DNA from: Pisaster brevispinus
Taxonomy: Eukaryota; Echinodermata; Asteroidea; Forcipulatida; Asteriidae
Direction: 5' to 3'
Assembly: GCA_023634235.1 (NCBI GenBank)
Contig: JAMKCF010000009.1
Location: 8,680,001-8,744,000, forward strand
Length of the DNA: 64,000 nucleotides
Shown: in pieces, positions 1 through 10,721 of the stretch
How positions within the stretch are numbered: the stretch's first letter is position 1
Layout of the letters: the number at the start of each line of letters is the position of its first letter
The notes under the pieces: model-generated
Database searches by the model: none
What the model saw: the letters and a program-made list of their open reading frames with translations, nothing else
What the model was told of the DNA's origin: nothing
Program-made: the position numbers and the translations under genes

Positions 1-2019
1 TTTCATCGTTAAATCACTTTGATTCTTTGTTCTTTATATCAGTGTCACCTTGTTTAATTTCTTTGTTGCATCTGAGAAATTTCAGGCTTTTTCAGTTTTT
101 CAGTTGTTCAGTATTTATTTTCACGGATAATTTTTTTTTGATCGTAACAATACCTAAAGTATAAAATGTACGTGTGCTGTCGACTCGTGGTCTGTGTCCC
201 GCTCGGGTGTGCCAACGAGTTGTCCAGCATTTAATTTATCAGTTAGTAAAAATATGACGTTCCTTCAAACTGTGTTGATTAAATATTGTTACAAAATCAA
301 AGTTGTAGAAGTAACAGCGGACAAGACTTGTGTTCAACTTGTGTTATTTGCTGAGTTTGACGATGGGCGGGGCGGCTATGGGGGCCGGGCCTTTTTTTTT
401 AGTGTCCTAAACAATTTTGTCTGACAAAAAGTTCAACTTTAAACGTGATTTTTTGGACTGCGGGGCTAAGTCGTCACTTTGTAAAAACGGCAACGAACGC
501 TTGGCAAACCTTGGTTGTATTTTGCGAACCTTGTTTTTTTTTAGGTCTGTATTTTAGCCAATCTTGTTTGGGGGATCTTAAGTTTATGTTTTGGCTAACC
601 TTTGGCAATTTTTTTATTTGTATTTGTATTTTTTTTTTACTTAGGCCTATATGTGCATGAGGGCGCTGTGAGCTGTGGATTTTACGGTACAATACGTGTA
701 TTAAATACGTAGTCATGCCGGTGTGACAGAAAATTCTGTGTGCCCCCAGCCCCCCCCCCCCAAAAAAAACCCATTAGATGCTCTCCGGGCGAATTGTGCG
801 GATATTTCGTGTGATAGCGCCCTCTTTTGAATAAACTTCCTTTGCCCATTTAGCTATACATGGGGACACGGGGGGGGGCACGCAGGTAGGGGACGCTGAT
901 GGAAGGACGACAAAATATCTCATGCAGGAACAGTATGGACAAGAACAGCAAGGGATAGAAATGAATGGCTACATCCTACACTGGATGAACGCAGCCTAAA
1001 TTCAATTCATTTAAATTAAAATGAAACGCACTGCCCTTGTATCGTGTACAAACGCTGCGCGACGTTAAATTAATCAAAACAAAACAAGAGAGAGAGAGAA
1101 CAAAAATAGACATATGCCTTTGTAGAATTTTCTTAGTTTATTTTTTAATGTCAGATTTCTTAAGGAAAAACAAAGACACATAAGACCAATCGACGGTCAA
1201 GCGAAAGTTTTAAGAAAACATGCTGCGCGTCAGAATAAATAATTGGTTAACAGCCTGTTTATGTTGCCAATTCCTGCTATTTTAGACCTCCGGAAAGATT
1301 ATTTATAGTCTTTGACTTATACTCCGTATGGTTGACTAGCAGCTCCAGATAACCCGCTGTCGTTTGGCGATGTTCGGTATTGATCTCCTAAGTGAATTGA
1401 ATCAGTTAACCTCTCATTGTCTATGGTTCTTTTCTAAACCACGGCTTGGGCTCCAGTTTAATATCTTCAGTGGTTATTTAGAAAACGTCATGCTTTCGAT
1501 ACTGGGCTTCAAACAGGTGCACGGATTATAAAGCCGGAGTCCAAGCCTAAGCCGTGGTTCCGAAAAGGGTCATGCGCAGTTATGCGATCATAATCGGCAC
1601 AATTCACTCAGAGACCCGATACCGAAAACAGTATAAGTGTACATTTTAACAAATCTATGTGTAGAAGGCATTTCAGTCCACGCTTTCCTCGATTGATGAA
1701 AATGTGCCTTACTGCAAAACAACGATGTATCGACAACTTTTTAAAAACTAATTATACACAACAGAATGTGATTGTTCATCAATTTCCTTCCCACGAAAAT
1801 GGACATGAATGTAGACTAAAATAGCCTCGATCAATTTAGGTCCAGTTATGGATGTGTGATAAACCGAAGCTCATTGTGGCATCGACTGTGAGAATTCTAA
1901 ACTCGTACCCGTGTGTTTTAAACCCAAATCGTGTCAACAGACGGTAACCAGAAATCAAAACTGAAAAAGACAAATCTTTATATGCACAAAAAAGATGGTG
2001 TTGGAAGCTGTTTTTGTGA
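1..2019. other. Intergenic region downstream of the sulfatase
   Basis: I see no convincing gene here. The short open frames are AT-rich or low complexity and show no recognisable family. The stretch holds homopolymer tracts (runs of C, G and T near 750, 870 and 380-630) and one copy of a hairpin element at about 1425-1572, listed separately. The sulfatase stop codon is at 2020-2022 on the minus strand, so its 3' UTR must extend into this region. I could not choose a polyadenylation site with confidence. Confidence 0.5.
1425..1572. repeat. Hairpin MITE family A, copy 1
   Basis: Left end TTTTCTAAACCACGGCTTGG is mirrored by CTAAGCCGTGGTTCCGAAAA on the right, enclosing about 85 bases of unique sequence. 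The same ends occur in two legumain introns. Non-autonomous; the superfamily is unknown. Confidence 0.6.
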
Positions 2020-5000
2020 CTAATTTTCCCCTTTTAGCTTTTTTAACTCATCTAAATATGGATCAGTACATGAGTAGTACGGAAAACGTCCACATCGTGG
2101 TCGTTCCCAGGGCCGCGGCATCATATTCAACTTTGTGAACTGATGGTCCTTATTTTGGGGGAGCGATCTGCGGTGAGTTGCCACCGCCTCGTTGACCTTT
2201 CTTATGACATTTCCTACTTCAGGGTCATTGCTGTCTAGTGGATTGACCTCCGAGGGGTCATTTGAAATGTCGTACACCAGGGGTGGATCGTGACGATCGA
2301 CGCTGTTCCCTTTACATTCACATGAGAATACGTCGAAACATCCCATGACACCGTGAACGCCGGGTACCAAGTGACTTGTGGCATAGTGTAGTTTGTACGT
2401 GGTGTCACCTGCGTTACAGATATAGAGAACAATATTAAAATTAGGTAATTATCAAAATGTATGTTTAGTTATTCACAGGACGAATGATAAATTTAATAAT
2501 GGCTCGCCCATATTTAAATGACGTCAATCCATCATGAAGTCACCAATAAAGTCACACATAAATTTGAATTTTTTTTGTTTAGATTAGCCGATTGGACAAC
2601 TAAAGATCCTATGTAGTATCTGCCATCTTTGATGACATTCAATGGAAACGTACAATCATGTACAACCCTCGACTAACGACAGGTCTCTTCTCTTTCATTA
2701 AAGATGGCAGTTTTTGAGCTTGTGACGTCATGTGAAACCCATCTATTGATGATGGTCTTTGCGGGCAACAGCGGGTTGCACTTAGGGACTGGTCTCTGAA
2801 ATCCAGGATAATTTCTTGGCTCAAACCACAATCAGAGTTAAAGTGTTCAGAGACGGCTAGACACAGACAGTAATTATAGACTTTCCATTACTAACCGTCT
2901 TTGGGTGTGTATCTGACAGCGTTAATAAAGCCACCGCAGTAGTGAAACATAAACTCATGTAATACTTCTTCTTTCTCTGCGGCATGGTCAGTGTGTGTCA
3001 GAAGTGGCATCATATCCCGGCCGTCATACACCCGGTCATCGGGGAGTTGGGCGCCAGTGACCCGTGCCACGGTGGGTAGGACGTCCGGGAGATGTGTAGG
3101 TTGAGATACCACGATGTTCGCTGGGATATGACCGGGGAATTTCACGATGGCGGGAACCCGAATTCCTCCTTCCCACGTACTGCTTTTGCTACCTTAACAA
3201 ACAAAACCGACATTAAGAAAAATTTAAATAACCGTAAACGTAGTTTCAACCTTTTCCAAACGTTTCCAATTCGTTTCTCTGTGGAACCTTTTAACAAGTA
3301 ATGACAACATTAGATAAACTCAACATCCAGACAAACTTGATGGTCTAATGGTGGAGATTTAATAACTGGCTTGCAAAATACAGCCTCAAATTACACAGTC
3401 CCCGTCTACAAACCTGCACCTGCGAATCTTAAAATTAAGAGAAAGGAAAACATTGTGAATGTTTGACTCAACTGTTCTGATTACAATTAGGTGTACCTTT
3501 ATAGACTCCATTCCAGCCGCCCTGTCGCTCACCAGCATCGGTAAACTCTTCAACGTGACCTCCGTTATCTGACGTCAGATACACAAACGTCTTCTCCTCC
3601 AGACCTAGTCTCTTGAGTGTCTTTAACACCTCCCCTACACTCCAATCCATCTCCTCCACATTATCTCCATATTGACCATGGGCGCTATGGTTACGGAACT
3701 CCTTATTGTTGAACAGTGCTGTATGAGCCTGCACAAATGACATGACGAGGAGAAACGGCTGGTTTTGGTGCTGCTCAACGAATTGAATGGCACGACCGTG
3801 TAGTCGCTCAGTGAGGTGGTCATAAAGAAGAAGAGGCTGTTCCACAATGGAACGATTCTCCATAAGAACGCATCCGGACCGAATCTCTCTCCAAACACAC
3901 AAAAAGAAACTGTTCCCTGCTAGAACAACAACCATGAAGAAGACGAAACCCCTAATTCCAACGAGATTCGTCCACACAAGGAGGAAGCCAATTACACAGG
4001 CGACACCGACGGAACCCCACATCTTAGCTGTAACGTTCCGGGGCTTGCCCCATGCTCCAGAGACGGTGTTCTTCAGCCCACAGTCGCGGAAATTGGTGAC
4101 TGGGAGGCCGTAGAAGTAGTCGAACCCTTGGGAATTAGGGTCTGAACAAGAACTGACATCTGCACACGAAATGCCCAGATGCCATTTACCTATAAATGTT
4201 TGTGGAACAAAAAAGAGACGAACAGTAAAATAGTGTTATCAAAATTACAGCGCACCGTATCGATACCTCTCGTCACTAAACGCCTGGTAGGGATAATTGC
4301 AACCTCGTTCCCAGTGGTGCATGATCTTGCCGTGCCATGTTTTTTTTTCTTTCCCCAGAATGCCTTGCTCGATTGTAACCCTTGGAAGTGTGACTTTGAA
4401 ATATCCAAATATATTGGATAGCAGAGAGAAGAGGCGGTAGAGGGACAGACTTACCGATCAGAGCAGTAGCATAACCAGATCCTTTAAGTAACTCGGCTAC
4501 TGTAGTTTCATTTGAAGGTAACCCCCCGCGTGATGAAGAGAACAGAAAGACCCTCACCCTTGCCTCAGTCCCGAAACCTATGTGTAGGAATGCAAAATAA
4601 CCGACATACACTCTAAAAAATTAAGTGTTAAACTCAACATTTTAAAGATTTAAGTTGTCACTGACTGCACTCTTTAAAGTGTGAATTCAACGCTATAGTT
4701 TACAGAGTGTAGTTCACTTTAATCAAACTCTATATAGCTGTAATAGCCAGTGGGCCACCTGCGGCAGGGGGACGGGAGCCCTGGCCCGCTCAAACCTCGT
4801 GCCCACCCAAATGAGATAAATAAAACAACATGCACAAAATGAATGGTTCGATGCATAAAAAATCCTTCCCCCTTCCCTGTATTTTAAGATTCTTTGCCCT
4901 TAATCATCATATCCAAATGTAAATATACGTTATTTATAGGTTCTAGCGTGTCGTTTCTCAATATTGGATAAGCTAGATTGACAACCCATACAGACACCGG

Positions 5001-5405
5001 GCTTTTTGTTAGGTTCTGATGAACTCAGCCCAACTTTTCGAACCCAAGTTACCAAAAGCATGCTCATTAGGCCGACTTACCATATCTCACGGGCAGTCGT
5101 CCCGTCATTAGGGCAGCTCGACTTGGTGTACACAATGACAAGGCCATGTGTTGGGTCAGCCTCGCTCCGTCCCTTGCAAGCCCGTCGATGTTAGGCGTCT
5201 TGATCGTGTGGTTGCCAAAGCAGCCGATGTCTCCCATTCCTACGTCATCCATTATGAAGAGGACAACATTCGGTGGACGAGTTTCTGCATCCATCTCAGC
5301 ACATAATGCCATTGCAACGCAATTCAGCAACAGCAACAATGCCACAAGTTTCCCGATACACTTTGACACTCCAATTTCCCGCGCTGTTTTCTTTGTAGTA
5401 GACAT
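2020..5405 (-). CDS. Arylsulfatase, steryl-sulfatase type (5 exons)
   Basis: Five minus-strand exons: 5405-5081, 4577-4455, 4189-3497, 3192-2896, 2408-2020. All introns are phase 1, and the joined frame is 608 aa, close to human steryl-sulfatase (583 aa). A hydrophobic signal segment lies at about residues 20-36. Metal-binding Asp-Asp is at 53-54 in the block [10 protein letters not shown]. The sulfatase signature CTPSR is at 92-96; Cys92 is the residue expected to become formylglycine. The GKWHLG block (from 150) and DNGGH further on are also sulfatase hallmarks. Residues about 210-245 are strongly hydrophobic and match the two-helix membrane hairpin of steryl-sulfatase and its arylsulfatase relatives, so an ER or lysosomal membrane-anchored enzyme that hydrolyses sulfate esters is inferred. 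The substrate cannot be read from sequence. The least certain splice is the acceptor of exon 2 at 4577, chosen to keep phase. Confidence 0.9.
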
Positions 5406-6304
5406 AATTGTTCATTCCAGTAGATGCCAGTTGAGCAGCCAGCTTTAGCCCAAAAGTCTCGCAAGTTCTTTCGACAGCTGTGTGAGAAAAAAAAGGAAAT
5501 AACTTCAAAAGTGACGTTTAAACGAGTCAGACAACTTGAAAGTGTGATGCTATGCACATCGTTTCTTTCTGTCAAAATCATGTTCGGTACAGCTGTTGTA
5601 TATAGTAGATTCTTTTTCTATTTATTTATTTGTTATTCAATGTTTTTTTATCACGAAACTAACGACGAGAAACGAAATTAACTAGGCTTAGGGAACTTGA
5701 TAGTTTGATGCTTTGAATGGTTCTTTTATTTTTGCGCACTGTTTGTTGTTGTCTTGAAGGCGCAAGCTTGTCATCACGAGGAATATTTTTTACTTAGAGC
5801 GCCCTCTGTCATTTAGTGATCGAAAATTGGCCCTGTAGTGAGATTATTGACATCCAACTGGGGTATTTTTTTGTAATGTAGACGCAGAAGTATTTTGTCT
5901 TATTAATTCCGTGTTGTTGGCCTTTAGATAGACTTGATGACAAGTCGTTAGTCAGTGTCTATTTGTCTGCCAGCGCTGCCTATTACAAACACACATCCTG
6001 CCGTTCATACAACAGTCACAGTGCGATTATACATTCATGCAACGGTCGTAGGTAGCGCGTGGCAAGGTCCGTCAGCTCCAACTGCGACTGACTCACACAC
6101 ATATTGGGATCGAGGATGTGTGTACCGTCCCCGCTACTGGACCGCACAACAATTACCGACTTGATTTCAAGACTAGCCTTTAGATTGTTCTCGGTCTACT
6201 CCACAGTCTTTTAAATCAACACCACGACGTTCAATAAAAGGGAAAGCAACCCTCTGTTTCCTATGAATTGTGCTCAGGGTGTCCGGTATTGTGACTGTTA
6301 GTGG

Positions 6305-6400
6305 GTAAGTTCGATTAGCTCCCCGGGTCGACCCCAAGGTCTTCCCCGGTGCGTTCGAACAGCTTTGACGTCTTTCTCGGGGCTCACCCGTGTCAGCATG
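6305..6400. repeat. Diverged copy of short inverted-repeat element
   Basis: Contains TTCGATTAGCTCCCCGGGTC and a downstream GGGGCTCACCCG block, both shared with the element at 6708-6782 although the order is rearranged. It looks like a decayed relative of the same small non-autonomous element. Boundaries are approximate. Confidence 0.4.
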
Positions 6401-6707
6401 ACGTCACGACGAAAAACGTTCTCAATGGCCACCATTTTGTTTGCACTTCAGTGGGACACTTTCAGAAAGTTTGCGTCCCTAAAACAGTGACTTTGTGAAC
6501 ATTAAGTTTGGGGGGGGGGTTCGAAGAAGAGACGACGACGTACTTTGGTATCAATGTGGGCTTGTATAATAATTCAACGTTGCAGTTTTACCTCAAGAAT
6601 AATTATTTTACGATCTTTTCGTGAATCCATGGACGTAATGCACACAATGAAAGTAGTTCCGGGTTGGCTGTCCCAAGATGCATTGGTGTAAATGAATGGG
6701 GAAGTTG

Positions 6708-6782
6708 GCGTTCGATTAGCTCATGTTAGGGGCTCACCCTGATGAGCACACCGGGGTCGACCCGGGGAAGCTAATCGAACGC
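6708..6782. repeat. Short inverted-repeat (MITE-like) element
   Basis: Perfect 13-bp terminal inverted repeats, GCGTTCGATTAGC at 6708-6720 and its complement at 6770-6782, enclose a GC-rich centre with the palindromic-looking CCGGGGTCGACCCGGGG. A related copy lies about 400 bp upstream. No coding capacity. The class cannot be assigned. Confidence 0.55.
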
Positions 6783-7399
6783 ACCCAGTGTTTCCAACTA
6801 ATACTTTGATGTTGATAAATAGGATTAACAGAAAGTAAGAAACCGTGTTACCAAAATTTCTTAGTGTTTCGATTGAATATGCAATAAGGGAGATATTGTC
6901 CCCTGACCGATGTCGCCCAAAATATTTTAGGTGTCACCAAATAATTTTGGATTTGTTTTGTCCCGGGCCTCAGGCCATTTGGTTGCTAATGGGATCCCTT
7001 CAGGCTGGTGTGGGAACTCCTTTTTTTACGGACAAATTATCGTCTTCATTGACATTGACTTTCAGAACAGCGAGACACTATTTGTTGGAGAAACATTATT
7101 AATCCGGGGTAGATTTTCAAGAAGAAGAACAAGAATGAACGAGCTAAAGCAAGAAAGACGTGGGGGCCTATGGGGCGGAGAGAATGAACCATACTTACCT
7201 AATGTAGGGTGATATCCGTGGGCACGACTAACACATATAAGATCGACGAGGCAAGCAATTCATCATATTATAATGAACTTCAGACTTAGGTCCCCCATTA
7301 AGAGGTCCGGTTCATGTTCTGTGTGTTTAGTCCTAATTTAGCTTTACAAGTGCTCTTTAAGTATCTATTTTTGTTGTCATTTATTTGCTGTGGGTCATC

Positions 7400-7922
7400 G
7401 CATTATCAGAAATAATTATTATCTGTGCATTTTGCAACGCCGTGACTCATTTTGGTGCGTGATATGGGGCATGGTGGTACCCCCCTATTGTGTCTCCATT
7501 GTGTGATTTTAAATTTTCGCAAAATGCTTTTACAAACTAATGTGGCACCTTGTCGAGTTAATACTTTATAAGTATTGTAACCAACTCTCTTGAGTTTAAC
7601 CTATAGATTATGAGAATGACATGCAGTGTAATAATTTGTTTGTTTGTGCCTGTCCTAATTGTTTACAAATACTTAATGTGACATAAACTTGTTCTCTTCT
7701 TGCTTATTGTGCTTTCCTGGGGGCTCTTAAGCCAAGGGGGTCTTCCTCAACATGCATTTAAATTGTCTACATCATAATGTCTATGTTGTATTACTTTATT
7801 TCTTGTTATTGCTCTCTAACCTTTGTAAGATTACTCAGCTGTGCTGTATGTTTGTTTATATCCATTGTATAATTTGCATAGTATTGTAACGGTATTAAAT
7901 AAATGAACTGAACTGAACTGAC
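7400..7922 (+). mobile_element. Probable LINE 3' end with ACTGA-repeat tail
   Basis: A T-rich, non-coding stretch ends in TATTAAATAAATGAACTGAA followed by further copies of a 5-bp unit. A 3' UTR-like sequence with a polyadenylation-type motif and a short microsatellite tail is typical of CR1/L2-type retrotransposon 3' ends. No reverse transcriptase frame is present, so this would be a 5'-truncated copy. The left boundary is a guess. A second similar tail occurs near 44940. Confidence 0.4.
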
Positions 7923-10600
7923 TAGTTGAACTCACTAAATTTATATTCAAAACATTCGGGAGTTAAATTAAGTGACTACTAGACTTGAATTCAAGTCTGA
8001 AATCGCGGTGTGTATCTGCATGAGCCACGCAAATCGCCCCAACAGATTGGTTATAGCACCTCTAACTCGCGATCGAAGGTTAATCCACAAGAGGGCGCTA
8101 TCTATATATAATAGGCAATGTTTGGCTATCAGGTAGACTTGAAAAACACGGTCACGACTACCGGTACACCCACCAGCCAATTATTCAATTCAACAGCTGT
8201 GTTCTCTATTGATAAGTACTTTTGTATCGTGATTTCTTTGGTTTTCCTTGTATCTTCCTGCCCGCTATCCCCATTACTTATTATAATCATGGAATCTCCG
8301 GTATTTACTTTGTATTATAAGTGCATTTGGAATGCACTGTATGCATCGGGTGACAACGTAGTGGGCGCTGGCTGCTTAGCAGATTCGTGTTGCGGGAACA
8401 TTTTGGGGGTCATTTATGTTCCAGCTTCCGTTCAGTTCAGTTCGAGTATTTTGGAGGTTCTGTTCCTGTAACTTTTCGTAGACAATTCCCCACCCCCAGA
8501 ATGCCGCAGTAAACCGCAGTAACCACCGATAGCTTATCATCATTTAGTGATTCCCATGTGTATGGTCGGAATCACGGTTCAACCGGCAACGATTGTAAGT
8601 TCTTATTATAAAAGTAAATTTCGGTGTTGAGATAAATAATACTGGGTTAATTCTTTAAGTGTAAAATGCTTAGGTCTCGCCCTATCAGTTTTCAGTAAGT
8701 TGCTCGGGAGCTCGATTTATCTTGCTTAATATTTGATGTTGTTTCATTTAATTGCTATAACTCACTTGTTTCCTCTTTTCCCTAAAGTGATCAATAATGA
8801 GTACTAAGTGCTATTTAACATTGTATTTAATTATGTATTTGTTATCTTTAGTTTCACCCGCGTCAGTTTGCCTTTCCCTCAGTGTGCAAATAAATACATG
8901 AGCACATACGAGTCTTTCAGTCTCTTCTATTAAGTGTGCCGTACACGTGACAAGCTGTTTGTACGATAATTACAAAAGATTTCCGTCATTTTTACAATGT
9001 GACGTCAGTGCGTTTGATTTGTTTCTTTAAAAGGGACACGTTGCTTGGATTGGGCGATTTGGGCGATTTGGGCGATAAAAAGCGTTTGTTATGAAATTAA
9101 GATGGTTGGAAATATATTTTAAGGCAAATTTTCCGCATGGAGCCATCAAATTATCTCCCTAAATTCTGGTAAAATTTCACTGAATTATATTCTTACCTAT
9201 CAAGAAGGGTTAACCAAACATTATACAGCCACAGAAAACAGGCAGAATTGAACAATTCTAAACGCTTACAAAGGTGTCCCAAAATCGCAAGGTTTCGCCT
9301 TGCAGTGAGATGAAAACAAACGCCATGTTGTTTTGTTTTCCTGCTGTGCGTGTGTGTCTGTGTAAGTTGTGCTATACTCCAATCAATCGGTCATTGTTCA
9401 TTGCGCATTGGAAAATTCGCTAGGACTTTTCGATTTGTGAAATGGGTAGGAATGGGCTATGTTCGTGAATCAGAGTATAAATTGCTGTGATGCGGAAATT
9501 GTCCATTGTTGATAAACAAACAGCGCTGGTTGGCATGGACCGCCGAATGTTAGTAAAACATTCAACAGTGATAACAGATGTTTTAACCAAATTCAACATT
9601 TTCGGTAAACTTCTAATTAAATCAAATACCTCCCATGATCGGTTGCTTTGTTTCCAGTAAATTCAACACTAATTTTGAATATTTGTGTAGCATTGTTACA
9701 AGCTGTAGTTATCTGTTTTTGTTTTGCATTTAAGGGTTCCATAGTTTTCCAACCTGGGTTGGCAAAAACTTGGGCTGTGACATTGCAAAAGAAAGGTCTA
9801 TTGCGGGCGGGCCGCTAGGCAGTATTATAGTACAAAACCCCTCGCTGCGGTGTAAAAAAAAAATACGCGGGCGGGCCATAAGCGGCCCCCGCGGACGCCC
9901 TCCACGGTCTCCTGTCCCTACGTGTCTGAGTGACAGTGAGTTTGGGCCGGGATAGTGTTTTTTTAGTCATGGTGAAGACAAAAGATCTAACAATTGACTC
10001 ATCGTAGTAATTTGTTGTTTGTATTTTCACATTCACTCTGAAACAAAATTGTAAAAATCAACATATTTCCCTATTATTTGTTACCATAATATGAGGTAGA
10101 TGTAAACATGTTCAAGCGAAATTATATTCTATTCCAGGTAGGCCCATATAATGATCATTTGTATATACATCTACCAATTATAGGTTTTTGCAAACGGTCG
10201 TGGATGGCTAACTCTGAATTAAATGTGACGTAGGTAAGGCATTCGTGATCATACCAGTGTTTATTTTGTAGCGGAATGACTCGATGAATCTAATACTTAT
10301 AGAAATAATTATATTAATAAAATTCGTCAAATTGACACAATAAAACTATCTTAAGCCACACTGGCTTATGTCATTTATAGAACACTTAACCAAAATGCAT
10401 TGAAGTTGTTCACCCAGAATTAGTCGACCATTGAATAAAGTAACAAGATCACCGCCTTCTGGGTTTTAACACCAAACAAACATCAATAATCAAACAATGT
10501 TATAAAGCAAAGACATTAATTGTAACTTTGTAAGAATACAGAGGGCAAGGCAAAATAACTGTGTTGTCTCTTACTATTATAAAAATGATTATTATTAAAA

Positions 10601-10606
10601 TTTATT
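10601..10606 (-). promoter_or_regulatory. Candidate polyadenylation signal of legumain
   Basis: TTTATT on the plus strand reads AATAAA on the minus strand, about 115 bases below the legumain stop codon. Position and motif fit a 3' end signal. There is no independent support. Confidence 0.4.
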
Positions 10607-10721
10607 TGCATAGCCAAATGAAATAGTAAATTAAGTGTATTTAAGTATTTCATGGAACATTGTATCATCGTTAAGGACTAGTTGGGCCTAAGGTTGTGAC
10701 ATCCAGTGCAAACCGGCAGGC

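Larger units (their letters stand above)
5406..10721. other. Intergenic region with repeat debris
   Basis: No coding exon was recognised between the sulfatase start and the legumain stop. The region contains two related short inverted-repeat elements near 6305 and 6708-6782, a LINE-like 3' tail ending at about 7922 in ACTGA repeats, a 9-bp tandem triplet near 9050, and simple AT-rich sequence. The longest open frames (for example 8118-8471) have no recognisable domain or splice support. The sulfatase promoter must lie just above 5405, but I see no obvious TATA element. Confidence 0.5.

Noticed and set aside
4610..4745. Possible hairpin element with ACTCTAAAAAATTAAGTG and AGAGTGTAGTTCACTT ends
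   Set aside because: The two sides pair too poorly by eye to claim an element.
8118..8471. 117-aa open frame
   Set aside because: No recognisable domain or splice context, and the composition looks like non-coding DNA.
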